Virus record (IMG/VR): IMGVR_UViG_3300049002_000011
Coordinates: 1 to 64,000 of that record
DNA from: a virus
Reading direction: 5' to 3' (one strand)
Length of the DNA stretch: 64,000 nucleotides
Made by a program: the position numbers and the translations under genes
The notes under the pieces: generated by a model
Seen by the model: the letters and a program-made list of their open reading frames with translations, nothing else
What the model was told of the DNA's origin: nothing
Database searches by the model: none
Shown here: piece by piece, positions 44,627 through 52,827 of the stretch
Layout of the letters: each line of letters opens with the position of its first letter
How positions within the stretch are numbered: the first letter of the stretch is position 1

Positions 44627-44725
44627 TTACCTGCATAACAAAAGTTTAAGAAGCATAAGAATCGCAACGACGAGTAGCGCAATCGGCACGACGAACCTTA
44701 AAAATAACCAATCAAACAATCGCAC
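44627..44725 (-). CDS. 32-residue single-TM protein
   Basis: GTG start with AAGGAG 9 bases upstream. The product is nearly all one TM (FVVPIALLVVAILMLLKLLL). It overlaps the nuclease gene end by 14 bases. Confidence 0.5.
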   Translation of the reverse strand: MRLFDWLFLRFVVPIALLVVAILMLLKLLLCR

Positions 44726-45401
44726 GCCGCAATTCTCCTTCGAGATTGACGTCACAACCGCATCGACGATCGTGACCGCCAAGTTTTTCAGCCAACCAGA
44801 CGTCGAGCTTCCCGATCGACATCCAGACATTTCGTTCCTGCACCTGAAAATACCACGCGTGCAGTGCGGCGGCTTCAGCCCATGACCACACGACATGCGC
44901 GGATTTGTCTTGCGATCGCAGCCAAGCGAGTTCACGCACCTGATCCCACTCGGCCGAGGCGTCGTCGATCAGTTCGTTGTGCCGAACTTTGAGCTCGATG
45001 AAGAGACCGGAAAAGGTTTGTTTGTAATCTGCGCCCTCCCACGGCTCCCCCATTTCAACGTGCGTGACTTGCGCGTGGTTTGCGACGTCAAGAATGCCAG
45101 GCTTCACGCCTTCGGCCTTGCGTTTCGCTCCCGCCGGCGAATAGGTAACACGTCCACGAGTTGTGTCACGCGTTACTGTCTCCGAGATCAATTCATTCGC
45201 CGGATGATAGGAGCGCGCAAACTCAGGGACGTGTTTGGACCACAAGCCCAACCACCGAAACAACGTTTGCTGGTGTGTCGATTCATCAGTCTTCTGTTTC
45301 AGCGTTAAGGCTCGCAGTGACGTCGAGAGAGTGCGCGCTCTCGTTTGTCGACCGCCTACAGTCGGGAACAGACTCCCGACTAAATCCAAGTTCTTCGCCA
45401 T
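44712..45401 (-). CDS. VRR-NUC family nuclease
   Basis: 229 residues. QQTLFRWLGLW near the N-terminus, EGVKPGILDVAN giving the catalytic GxxD, GLFIELK giving ExK, and AEWDQVRELAWLRSQDKSAH complete the VRR-NUC pattern. These are PD-(D/E)XK nucleases acting on branched DNA, common in phages. Confidence 0.75.
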   Translation of the reverse strand: MAKNLDLVGSLFPTVGGRQTRARTLSTSLRALTLKQKTDESTHQQTLFRWLGLWSKHVPEFARSYHPANELISETVTRDTTRGRVTYSPAGAKRKAEGVKPGILDVANHAQVTHVEMGEPWEGADYKQTFSGLFIELKVRHNELIDDASAEWDQVRELAWLRSQDKSAHVVWSWAEAAALHAWYFQVQERNVWMSIGKLDVWLAEKLGGHDRRCGCDVNLEGELRRAIV

Positions 45402-45458
45402 GATAGTGCCAAGGCCGGACCGTTGCAGGGCAAAACAAACGCGCGGCGTGTGAAAGAG

Positions 45459-45737
45459 TTACGTGCGGAGGTGATTGCAGCCGCCCGCGGCATGAATCAA
45501 CCGCGAACGCCACTCAGTATACACGCTGCGAAACTGTTCCGGATCATCTCCGGGGAACAACGGCGGCGCACTTAGCGCTATCTGCTGGAGCTGCTCGGGC
45601 GGTGATGGGCAGGCAAAACAAACCCCTTCGACCTCGATACACATTTTAGGAAACCGACATCGTTTTCGCGGTGTGTCTGCCACAAGGTTCTCAAGACGCC
45701 AGGCCTGCGGCTGGCTGTGCTTTTCGGCCCGCTCCAT
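45459..45737 (-). CDS. Small Cys-containing protein
   Basis: 92 residues from the ATG at 45737 with GGGAG upstream. Contains RCRFPKMCIEVEGVCFACPS. Overlaps the HD-GYP 3' end by 47 bases. Confidence 0.5.
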   Translation of the reverse strand: MERAEKHSQPQAWRLENLVADTPRKRCRFPKMCIEVEGVCFACPSPPEQLQQIALSAPPLFPGDDPEQFRSVYTEWRSRLIHAAGGCNHLRT

Positions 45738-46497
45738 CAATACTCCCAGGAGGATCAACGCCAAAGTCTTTGGCGCTATAAACGCGTTCGGCGCGAATCT
45801 GCGCTTCGAAGCAAGGTAAGTTTTTGATGAACAAACCAACGAGAAACGGATCGTAGTGGGAGCCCGAGCCATCGAGCACGAGGTCGATCGCCGCCTGGCG
45901 GGTCATGCCTTTTCGATACGGTCGATCTTCACGTACCGCGTCGAAGCAATCGACGATCGAAAGCACGCGCGCGGTTAGTGGAATTGCAGCGCCGCTCAGC
46001 CCGTCCGGATAACCAGCTCCGTCCCAACGTTCGTGATGGTGACGCACGCACGAAACGATCGGAAACTCAAAATCGATGTGTTCCAGGATCTGAGCGCCGA
46101 CGATGGGGTGCAACTTCATCCGATCGAATTCATCGGCAGTTAACTTGCCGGCTTTGCCGAGAATATTATCCGGCACGCCGATCTTCCCAACGTCGTGCAG
46201 CAACGCGCCTTCTTCAAGCGCGCGTATCTCGAGCTCGCTGCAACCTGCCAGTCGACCAAGGCCCATCGCGTAGATCTGGACGCGCCGAACGTGGTCAAAA
46301 GTCAGTCTGTCCTTTGCGTTGATCGCAGTGGCGAGAGCTTCAATCGTACGTCTCTGCATCTGCGAAGACATTGTCCTTACAACGCTCGGTACCCACCGAT
46401 GCATACGCAGCAGCAGATAACCAATCAAAATTGTGATGAAAATACGCCAGAAAAATGCTACATCAAGGGCCAAACCGGGAAAGATAAAGGCATCCAT
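45691..46497 (-). CDS. Membrane-anchored HD-GYP phosphodiesterase
   Basis: 268 residues. One N-terminal TM (about 10-31), then a complete HD-GYP domain: LLHDVGKIGVPD (HD at 101-102, Lys105), His130, HHHERWDGAGYP (153-164) and SIVDCFDAVREDRPYR. HD-GYP enzymes hydrolyse c-di-GMP and some hydrolyse 3',3'-cGAMP. A phage copy could change host motility or remove a CBASS signal. All catalytic residues look intact. It is the first gene after the parS-like region. Confidence 0.85.
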   Translation of the reverse strand: MDAFIFPGLALDVAFFWRIFITILIGYLLLRMHRWVPSVVRTMSSQMQRRTIEALATAINAKDRLTFDHVRRVQIYAMGLGRLAGCSELEIRALEEGALLHDVGKIGVPDNILGKAGKLTADEFDRMKLHPIVGAQILEHIDFEFPIVSCVRHHHERWDGAGYPDGLSGAAIPLTARVLSIVDCFDAVREDRPYRKGMTRQAAIDLVLDGSGSHYDPFLVGLFIKNLPCFEAQIRAERVYSAKDFGVDPPGSIDGAGRKAQPAAGLAS

Positions 46498-46575
46498 ACA
46501 CGAAGTTCCTCAGAAAGCAGGGGGGGCCGAAACGCAGGGTTGTTGGTTGACTCTGATGCAGGGAGATGCGGCTTT

Positions 46576-46591
46576 AGTTTCACGTGAAACA
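46576..46591. other. parS-like site
   Basis: AGTTTCACGTGAAACA matches the bacterial parS consensus TGTTTCACGTGAAACA at 15 of 16 bases; the inner 14 bases are a perfect palindrome. Confidence 0.75.
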
Positions 46592-46663
46592 TGATCCACC
46601 GCGCTGCCTCGCAAAGATGCGACAACACACCGCTTTACGTCAATAGCAACGGATGAAGCAATG

Positions 46664-46682
46664 GTTTCACGCGCCGTGAAAC
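46664..46682. repeat. Spaced parS-like inverted repeat
   Basis: GTTTCACG-CGC-CGTGAAAC: the parS half sites separated by 3 bases, 73 bases from the first site. Confidence 0.6.
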
Positions 46683-47171
46683 ACGACGAGGGACGCCCTC
46701 CCAAGCGTCCCTCGCTCGCTCCCGCCGGGAGCGAATCGGTCTCAAGCTGAGCCCAGGTGCTGACCTCCTCCGCTTGAGCACTTGCCTTTAAGTGCCGCGG
46801 ATTCTCGCACACGCGCAAATCTTGTAAACTGGTTTTTGAGCGTTCGTTGCGTGGCATCGGTTAGCTGGGAGTGCGTGGGCGCACAGGCCTCGCCTGATAA
46901 GCACGTGGATCGGCCTCGAGGTTTGCCGTTCAGAGCGGCGCCGGAAGCGAGCCATGAAAAATCTCTCTTTCCGCTCATCGAGTAAGGCGGACGGCGAACG
47001 CTCCCCGTTCGTAGCTTATTAAACGACAACACGCACACGACCTCGCAATGCAAACTTGAGAGCAAACCGAGCGACGTAGCGCCGGGTCAACCTCAGACGT
47101 GCTCCGCACGCGGAGATACCCTCCCTGCACGATAGCTATCCTTAACAGCACCTAGAAGCGTTTGCGATTGG

Positions 47172-47483
47172 TTATGCGCTGGCGTTGTCGGAGACGAGTT
47201 TCTGTGAAATCGGAAGATTGACTGCTGTCATCTGTGAGAATAGCGTCTGTTTGCGCAACATTAGACGCTGCTCGCGTTTGGTCCGTGCCTGCATCGTTCT
47301 CTCCATGATGTAACCGCACTCAACGCAACTGAGCGAAATGCCGGACATTTCAGCGCCCCATTCTACTTCCAACACTGTGCCTCTGAGTTCGAGCCGACAT
47401 AGTTCGCAGAGCGTCACGACGCGAATCGCTTTCAGCGGACCGCGCGGTTTCCAGTGATAACGATTTACCTCGATACGTGGCAT
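47172..47483 (-). CDS. Zinc-ribbon protein
   Basis: 103 residues. TLCELCRLE and LSCVECGYIME give a four-Cys ribbon. Overlaps the preceding gene by 19 bases. Confidence 0.65.
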   Translation of the reverse strand: MPRIEVNRYHWKPRGPLKAIRVVTLCELCRLELRGTVLEVEWGAEMSGISLSCVECGYIMERTMQARTKREQRLMLRKQTLFSQMTAVNLPISQKLVSDNASA

Positions 47484-47731
47484 TCCTTCACTGCACCCAG
47501 CAATTGCATCACATGATTGAGCGATACCTGCGAGAACTCCACCGTGACCGCAGTCTCTTCCGGTTCGTCTGTCTGTGCGAGGACCTCGTGAACGCGCACG
47601 CTGATCACGCGGTCGCCCACGCGGAACACCTGCAATTCATCGCACCCATTGATTGAGTCGAACCGGCTGAGCAGCTCCACGAGCGGACGCGAATCGTCTG
47701 CACCATTGTTTTTCTGAGTTTGAGTTGCCAT
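47465..47731 (-). CDS. Unknown small acidic protein
   Basis: 88 residues; beta-type middle (ELQVFRVGDRVISVRVHEVL). GGAGG lies 13 bases upstream of the ATG. A terminator precedes the gene. Confidence 0.55.
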   Translation of the reverse strand: MATQTQKNNGADDSRPLVELLSRFDSINGCDELQVFRVGDRVISVRVHEVLAQTDEPEETAVTVEFSQVSLNHVMQLLGAVKECHVSR

Positions 47732-47756
47732 TTGTATTCAGGAACCTCCAGAACTT

Positions 47757-47795
47757 AAAAACACGAACGGGAGGCGATTCGGCGCGCCTCCCGTT
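47757..47795 (-). terminator. 11-bp stem terminator
   Basis: AACGGGAGGCG / CGCCTCCCGTT (47766-47795) with an 8-base loop, then CGTGTTTTT on the minus strand. It ends the 48336-47821 gene unit. Confidence 0.65.
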
Positions 47796-47820
47796 TTCCG
47801 TGCATTGAGGGAAAGAAATC

Positions 47821-48336
47821 TCATTTCGCGAAGAACACGACCGTGTCGTCTCGCTTTTCCATCTTGACCGCGCCCACGCTGGCGGCGATCTTCGCGAGAC
47901 GCAGTTCGTATTTGGCATCGAGCGCGGTGGCGCGCAGAGGTTTCGCTGACGTGTGTTTGTTAATCTTCGCGACTAATTCCTGCGTCGATTCACGCGCCAT
48001 TACTCTCTCTTTCCACGTAGCGCCATCTTTCGAGGCGCGTGCCGCGCGAGCCTTTGTGCCTTTGGCGGTGGACGGTTTTGATTGTGGGACCTTCGCCTCC
48101 GGAACGCGCACGGCGAAGATCGGCGGATCGAATTTTGTGCTGCCGATCGCGTAGACGGATTTCACTACCGCGCCTTCAGGAACGCTGGTGGGTCGCTCTG
48201 CGTAGTAGGTCTTTCCGTGCATCGTAGGGTTATCGAGGTTGTTTATTCTCTGTCCAAAGGTGATGCCGAGCTTTTTGGCTTTCGCGGCGTTGTCATTGCC
48301 AGTCGCTTTGCTTTTTTTGGTCGTCTTTTTAGCCAT
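47821..48336 (-). CDS. Basic unknown protein with own promoter
   Basis: 171 residues. Lys-rich start (MAKKTTKKSKATGNDNAAKA), a beta-type middle (GKTYYAERPTSVPEGAVVKS) and a helical C-terminus. It lies between a promoter-operator and a terminator, so it is probably expressed as a single gene. A chromatin-like or abundant early protein is possible. Confidence 0.6.
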   Translation of the reverse strand: MAKKTTKKSKATGNDNAAKAKKLGITFGQRINNLDNPTMHGKTYYAERPTSVPEGAVVKSVYAIGSTKFDPPIFAVRVPEAKVPQSKPSTAKGTKARAARASKDGATWKERVMARESTQELVAKINKHTSAKPLRATALDAKYELRLAKIAASVGAVKMEKRDDTVVFFAK

Positions 48337-48938
48337 CGTTTTGTTCTCCGTCGATAATTGGAATTTGTTAAAGCAGGCATACTATTGCACCGCGCAACGG
48401 AAAAGCCAACTCCTTTTTTAGCATTTTCTGCCACGCGGTTTAACTGTCTTTTGCTGAGTGACGCGCGATTGCGCGTGCTCTGCGTTCCTCCGCGTTTTGG
48501 TCGCAGTCCGCGTAAATCCATGCCCGGATCGATCTGGTGCGTTCCTACGTCTATTCCTAATCGCCGCGCGTGTGTTTCAAGACGTGCGACGACCTCACGC
48601 AGCTCGACATCTGAGAATTTCCGATGACCGCGCCACCTCAGTTCCAGTTGGTGGTAAGCAAAGTCGCCCCACTTCGTTTTGAACCATTCACGATAGGGCT
48701 TTTTGTTGTACGTGTGGCGCTCATTACAGGGCCAGCATTGGCGGTAACAATTGCCGCCACGCTGCACGTCCCATCGTGTTGAATGGTTCGTTCGACCGAA
48801 TAGGTGTCCACACGTTGGTTGCGCGACTGAGCCACACGTCACGCACGCGTGGTCCAGTACGATGACGATCGTGGACGTCAACTCATCCGCTCGAATCACA
48901 AGCAGATCGCGTTCCGTTCGACGTGCTTGGTGTCTCAT
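48243..48938 (-). CDS. NinG/HNH-like endonuclease
   Basis: 231 residues. CVTCGSVAQPTCGHLFGRTN, then TRWD, NCYRQCWPCNERHTYNKK and YREWFKTKWG follow the NinG/HNH layout (zinc knuckle plus CGH active site). NinG proteins act in phage recombination. The last about 45 residues overlap the next gene's promoter and start, so the original stop may have been further upstream. Confidence 0.7.
   Translation of the reverse strand: MRHQARRTERDLLVIRADELTSTIVIVLDHACVTCGSVAQPTCGHLFGRTNHSTRWDVQRGGNCYRQCWPCNERHTYNKKPYREWFKTKWGDFAYHQLELRWRGHRKFSDVELREVVARLETHARRLGIDVGTHQIDPGMDLRGLRPKRGGTQSTRNRASLSKRQLNRVAENAKKGVGFSVARCNSMPALTNSNYRRRTKRWLKRRPKKAKRLAMTTPRKPKSSASPLDRE
48379..48409 (-). promoter_or_regulatory. Promoter with TTGC-N5-GCAA operator in the spacer
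   Basis: Minus strand TTGGCT-N19-TAGTAT with the operator at 48385-48397 directly upstream of the -10. It lies inside the end of the HNH gene. Confidence 0.5.
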
Positions 48939-49166
48939 CTAAGTGCCGACTTTTACTCTCGGTACACGGTGGCCAGCGTCAACGTAACGGTGAATGAGCG
49001 TGGAGTGCGTTGAGTGCGTTGAGTCAGGTAAGTGGTCCGAAACCTCCTTTAGTGCCTTGACATCCGTGCGCGATGCCGGGTGACAGATTGCACTCTGACC
49101 ACAATTGCATGACCCACACTTGTTGGGTTCGTGAGTATTATGGTTACAGTCTGGACAGCGTTTCAT
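48939..49166 (-). CDS. Small multi-Cys zinc protein
   Basis: 75 residues from the ATG set by GGAGCAAACGAC. CPDCNHNTHEPNKCGSCNCG packs five Cys and a His. A DNA direct repeat encodes STHSTHST. Confidence 0.65.
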   Translation of the reverse strand: MKRCPDCNHNTHEPNKCGSCNCGQSAICHPASRTDVKALKEVSDHLPDSTHSTHSTLIHRYVDAGHRVPRVKVGT

Positions 49167-49168
49167 TT

Positions 49169-49180
49169 GTCGTTTGCTCC
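49169..49180 (-). promoter_or_regulatory. GGAGCAAACGAC translation-start element
   Basis: Two bases before the ATG at 49166. Confidence 0.8.
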
Positions 49181-49211
49181 TTTCTAACATAATGAATTGT
49201 GCCGTGAATCA

Positions 49212-49655
49212 TTACGCTGGTTCTACCTCATCAGGCTCGGTGTTGCCGTCGTGAACGTACAGCGTTTGAGCAAGTTGCCGACCGATGCGAGCAACGCAAA
49301 TGCGGGCTGTTACTGGCGCGCACCAACCGCGCGGTGAGTAGTCAACGCATACATGCATTTCGTGTCCAGCTTTGCGTCCTCGCTTACTCATCAACTGCTG
49401 TGCGCCCTCCAGATCCTTGTAAGCGCCGACGCATTCACCTTTGCGGCTATACACTTGAAACACTACTCCCCGCGGAAAGTATTCGACCCGTCTCCTTCCG
49501 TCCGTGAACGGCTCTGGCGGCAACCAGACGTAGTAGCCGCAGATCCTCAGCCTCTTACAGTCCGGTCCACCTTTCTTAGCACAGCGTTTTCCACGCCGCT
49601 TGAAATCAGCGGCTTCTTGCGGCGTGAAACGGAACTCCGGAAGCATGTATGTCAT
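49212..49655 (-). CDS. Unknown protein
   Basis: 147 residues with scattered Cys (KKGGPDCKRLRICGYYVWLP) and a C-terminal strand ending LYVHDGNTEPDEVEPA, slightly like the next gene's LYIYDGDTGD. Confidence 0.55.
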   Translation of the reverse strand: MTYMLPEFRFTPQEAADFKRRGKRCAKKGGPDCKRLRICGYYVWLPPEPFTDGRRRVEYFPRGVVFQVYSRKGECVGAYKDLEGAQQLMSKRGRKAGHEMHVCVDYSPRGWCAPVTARICVARIGRQLAQTLYVHDGNTEPDEVEPA

Positions 49656-49658
49656 TTT

Positions 49659-49925
49659 TTACCTCGGCTTCGTGATCAACGTCTTCACGCAGTCGCCCGT
49701 GTCGCCATCGTAAATGTAGAGCCATACCGTTTCACCATCTGCGAGAGCTGCTCGGGCCTCGTCGCCCTGCATCTCTGCGATAGCACTCACGAAGGACGGA
49801 ATACTTGCGCCGTGCTCACTCAAGAGACGTCGAAGAGTACATTGGCGGAACCATAGCCCACCCGGTTGTTTGTTGGGCGCGATGCGCTCGAGGTGAATGC
49901 CCGCACCTGGAATTTTGTACTTCAT
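49659..49925 (-). CDS. Unknown small protein
   Basis: 88 residues from the ATG at 49925 with GAGG upstream; ATGA overlap with the preceding stop. C-terminus VWLYIYDGDTGDCVKTL. Confidence 0.55.
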   Translation of the reverse strand: MKYKIPGAGIHLERIAPNKQPGGLWFRQCTLRRLLSEHGASIPSFVSAIAEMQGDEARAALADGETVWLYIYDGDTGDCVKTLITKPR

Positions 49926-50278
49926 CGCGGACCTCGTTTCGTCCACTGTTGCGGCGTCATGACTACGTTTCGGATCGGACACCAGACCGTGACGCAATTG
50001 ACCTTGACTATCCGAGAATCATTGCGAGCCTGGGGAAGTTGTCTGCACCAGGGGCAAACATCATTCGATAAGTCGATCACGCGCAGCAGAATCTGGTCAG
50101 CCTCAAAGCGGTAGGTCGTCTCTACGTTCCCCTCGTGCTCGAATCGCACACACACATCGACGTCGTCCTTCACGTCGATGTAACGGATGGACCTGGTTTC
50201 GATGTCTCCGAAAATCACAGAGTCGTCTTGGACCAACTCTGCCGCAGTGATTTGTTCAAAAAACATGCGTTGGCTCAT
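49922..50278 (-). CDS. Unknown protein with CPWC motif
   Basis: 118 residues; the ATG directly abuts GGAGCAAACG. NDVCPWCRQLP and VTVWCPIRN may bind metal. Mostly beta-like. Confidence 0.6.
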   Translation of the reverse strand: MSQRMFFEQITAAELVQDDSVIFGDIETRSIRYIDVKDDVDVCVRFEHEGNVETTYRFEADQILLRVIDLSNDVCPWCRQLPQARNDSRIVKVNCVTVWCPIRNVVMTPQQWTKRGPR

Positions 50279-50511
50279 CGTTTGCTCCCTTTCCCTGTTG
50301 TCTTTCTTTTCCGATCAACGTTGATGCGGCGCTGCGCCTCAATAATTCCTTTACGCAACTCTTCGCTTAGTTGAATTGCATCATGCACAGGCAGATCGAA
50401 GAAAACGCTAACCACTTCATTCGTTAGTTGAATCTCGACCTCGCCGACCGCCTGCACGTTTGCATGTACCGACAGGTACAGCCTCTTGTGTTTTGTCTTT
50501 ACTTCAATCAC
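50275..50511 (-). CDS. Unknown small protein
   Basis: 78 residues from a GTG (GTGA overlap with the preceding stop) with AAAGGAG upstream. DLPVHDAIQLSEELRKGIIE is a helix; the end is basic. Confidence 0.55.
   Translation of the reverse strand: MIEVKTKHKRLYLSVHANVQAVGEVEIQLTNEVVSVFFDLPVHDAIQLSEELRKGIIEAQRRINVDRKRKTTGKGSKR
50279..50288 (-). promoter_or_regulatory. Translation-start element, short form GGAGCAAACG
   Basis: Runs straight into the ATG at 50278. Confidence 0.7.
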
Positions 50512-51128
50512 GCCGGCAACTCTCCTTTCATTTTTCCGGTGGTTAAAATCGTCAGCAGCCGCAGAGCTAGCATTCGTTCCTGCATCGTCTTGCCTTTGGT
50601 CGACGCCTGCATTGCCTGTTGTGTCAGCGTGGTGCGACGTTTGGGCCACAGATCAGGCCCGCGGTGCCCGAGCTGCCACAGATGCAGCCATGTCTGCCAG
50701 TACATGCCGTTCTCTTCGCGGTCCTGAACGATCGTGTGCATCACGAGACCTGAACGGCGGTTGGCTTCGCGCTCGCCCATGTGTTCATCGACGAAGGCGC
50801 AACCAAAAGGCGACACGGAATGAACCGCGCAGCGGCCGTCAACAAAGTGAATGCACGCTCCTGTTTCACTTGCGCGGGGAATGATCGTGGGGATTCTGAG
50901 TAGCCCTTCTTTGTTGGCGACGACCGCGCCGGGAGAAGCCGTCAAAAACTTCTCAGCGTAAGCGAGCCGATCGGTGTAGCCGGCTGCGAGGGGCATTTGA
51001 ATGAGATCGAGCGGTGAAAGGTAACCCGGCATATACGAGCAAAACTTCGCGCAGTCGTGACACATGCACGTGGTCCGCTCAAACCCGTATTCGTTTCGTG
51101 GTCCGTTTGTTAGTGTCGTTGGCATCAT
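50508..51128 (-). CDS. YkgJ-type CxxCxxC metal-cluster protein
   Basis: 206 residues from the ATG at 51128. TCMCHDCAKFCSYMPGYLSP, then ACIHFVDGRCAVHSVSPFGC matches the YkgJ/CxxCxxCC zinc- or iron-chelating family. The start overlaps the zinc-ribbon gene upstream by 50 bases. Confidence 0.65.
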   Translation of the reverse strand: MMPTTLTNGPRNEYGFERTTCMCHDCAKFCSYMPGYLSPLDLIQMPLAAGYTDRLAYAEKFLTASPGAVVANKEGLLRIPTIIPRASETGACIHFVDGRCAVHSVSPFGCAFVDEHMGEREANRRSGLVMHTIVQDREENGMYWQTWLHLWQLGHRGPDLWPKRRTTLTQQAMQASTKGKTMQERMLALRLLTILTTGKMKGELPA

Positions 51129-51258
51129 TAGCCTCGCGTGTTGGGTGTGTTGAGACAGCATCGAGTCGTGCACCGCAGCGGGGGCAAGTCTTACGACCGC
51201 CCCGCAACGGCAACCACTCGCGACCATACGAGCATTGCACTTCGCGTTTGCCGCTCAT
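51079..51258 (-). CDS. 59-residue zinc-ribbon protein
   Basis: ATG at 51258 overlaps the preceding stop (ATGA). QCSYGREWLPLRGGRKTCPR with CGARLD is a clear single zinc ribbon. The C-terminus is basic. Confidence 0.65.
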   Translation of the reverse strand: MSGKREVQCSYGREWLPLRGGRKTCPRCGARLDAVSTHPTREANDANDTNKRTTKRIRV

Positions 51259-52280
51259 GCACGCTTCGCCAGTGAGAACTTGCGGCGCCGTACGACGACT
51301 GCTTTGTCGAGCTCGCCTTTGATGCGTTCGAACTCTTTCAGCACGGCGGTGCGCGTATCCACGTTGTCACGCAAACGTTCGGCCGTGACGCCAGTCACTG
51401 CCTGGCGCGCGCGTTTCGCGAGTCGATTCAGCTCTTCGACGTTCGTGATATTGCGTGCTTCGAACGACGCCAGGAATTCATTGATGCGCTGGACCATCGA
51501 ATCACGGAACACGTTTGGTTTGCCCTCTTCGTCAGTGCCAAGACGGCTAACAGCGTGCGCGATGATCTCCTGATATCCGACGGCGAGTGCTCGCGGAATA
51601 TCCGCGGCCGCGTCCTGCCACTGGGCTTCGACTTTGCGTTGCTGCCGCTCCCAGATTTCACGATTCACCTTTTCGAGCTGCGTTGGCAGACTGAGCGACG
51701 GTCGCCAGTTCGCGTCGACTACAAAAGCCTTACGTAGTTCCTTCGGCGTGGGATAATCACGCTGGTCGAAGTGCTCGGCGAGACGTCTGCGCGCTTCTGA
51801 CACCAGCTCGTCATAGCGCTCGATCAATCCATCGAGCAGCTCGTCTCGTTTCTCGATGAACGCGGCAACTTCGTCATCAACTTTGTCCACCAGGCCAAGA
51901 GGGATCACGTACATCCCGCCTCGCAGCATCCGCTCGGGCAACGGCACTTCCTGTAACCACAGCCAACGCGTTAGAGCGCCCTTTGACTTGCTCAACTCAC
52001 AGAGCGCGTCCTTGTCGATCAGATCCTTCGAGACATGCACCATGCTTGGATCTACGCCCGCCTCGTCGGTGTCTCGGTCGCCGTTTTTGATTATGTCCTC
52101 ACTGTTGATCTTCTTGCGGAATGAGGGTGCATGAACGCGCAGGTCCAGCACCACGCTGTTCTCAATCACTGCCTGAGTGTCGGCGTCCAGAATGCGCGGT
52201 TGAATGACACGCAGCTTGCTACGGCGCAACGCGTCGGGCGTGCCGCTCTTCTTTGTCTTTTTTAATGTCGATGCTTTCAT
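51255..52280 (-). CDS. DUF3150-like protein (tentative)
   Basis: 341 residues, ATG right after GGAGCAAACGAC. Helical core VAAFIEKRDELLDGLIERYD and SEARRRLAEHFDQRDYPTPK, with an earlier RGGMYVIPLGLVDKV, resembles DUF3150 proteins encoded beside AAA ATPases. Two ATPase genes lie in the same block. Function unknown. Confidence 0.5.
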   Translation of the reverse strand: MKASTLKKTKKSGTPDALRRSKLRVIQPRILDADTQAVIENSVVLDLRVHAPSFRKKINSEDIIKNGDRDTDEAGVDPSMVHVSKDLIDKDALCELSKSKGALTRWLWLQEVPLPERMLRGGMYVIPLGLVDKVDDEVAAFIEKRDELLDGLIERYDELVSEARRRLAEHFDQRDYPTPKELRKAFVVDANWRPSLSLPTQLEKVNREIWERQQRKVEAQWQDAAADIPRALAVGYQEIIAHAVSRLGTDEEGKPNVFRDSMVQRINEFLASFEARNITNVEELNRLAKRARQAVTGVTAERLRDNVDTRTAVLKEFERIKGELDKAVVVRRRKFSLAKRA

Positions 52281-52292
52281 GTCGTTTGCTCC
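52281..52292 (-). promoter_or_regulatory. GGAGCAAACGAC translation-start element
   Basis: Directly before the ATG at 52280. Confidence 0.8.
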
Positions 52293-52310
52293 TTTGTTTG
52301 TGGTCTAAGT

Positions 52311-52592
52311 TCACTCTAATGGCAGCGATTTAGATCGCGCGTCTTTCAGCACGATCGGAAACGCGGCGATTAAAGCGTCAGCTTGCTTTTTGTCGCGAAA
52401 GAAAAAGGCGCGGTTCCAGTTCGAGGATCCGAAATAAGGAACCCCGGACAGGTAACGGCCGTCTGCCAGTACGATGTGAGTCCGAGTGCCATCGCCCGGC
52501 TCTTTCGCCTCGTCGATCTTTGTGAGCATGTCTCGAACTCCGTCCTGTTCTCGAACCAAATCGGGCAGTTGAGATTGCTTTGCTTGCTTCAT
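52311..52592 (-). CDS. Unknown small protein
   Basis: 93 residues; middle beta region (GTRTHIVLADGRYLSGVPYF). GGGGGAAC precedes the ATG. Confidence 0.55.
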   Translation of the reverse strand: MKQAKQSQLPDLVREQDGVRDMLTKIDEAKEPGDGTRTHIVLADGRYLSGVPYFGSSNWNRAFFFRDKKQADALIAAFPIVLKDARSKSLPLE

Positions 52593-52607
52593 GTAGTTCC
52601 CCCGCTT

Positions 52608-52823
52608 TCAATGAGTGTGTTTGTGGCCCTCTTCGGCCTCGTGGAAATGATGGTGATGGGCGTGCCCGATTTTCTGTTCGCGCACTTCGCCGCCGGCCAG
52701 GCGCGCGATGTTCTCAAGGAACTGATCCGCCGCCTGGTGCGCTGGTCCAGCCATGTCGCCAGTCTCAGTTTTGATTGTGCCGTCGTCGAGAATTGTGATT
52801 CTCATCTCTCCTTTACCCAACAT
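52608..52823 (-). CDS. DUF2997-like protein with His-rich tail
   Basis: 71 residues with GGAGG 10 bases upstream. MRITILDDGTIKTETGDMAG fits the small DUF2997 family. The tail AHHHHFHEAEEGHKHTH is probably metal binding. It follows the DUF1257-like and AAA genes, the usual company of DUF2997. Confidence 0.6.
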   Translation of the reverse strand: MLGKGEMRITILDDGTIKTETGDMAGPAHQAADQFLENIARLAGGEVREQKIGHAHHHHFHEAEEGHKHTH

Positions 52824-52827
52824 GGCG

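Larger units (their letters stand above)
46498..47171. other. Non-coding region with parS-like sites and many inverted repeats
   Basis: 674 bases with no convincing gene on either strand. It holds two ParB-type palindromes and hairpins GAGGGACG/CGTCCCTC (46688-46713) and CGCTCCC-GCC-GGGAGCG (46717-46733), plus CGAACG/CGTTCG at about 46996-47010. A centromere or replication region is the best reading. Confidence 0.55.

Noticed and set aside
46510-47065. Minus-strand frames of 107-115 codons in the parS region
   Set aside because: They cross several inverted repeats and both parS-like sites, lack ribosome sites, and have unusual composition.
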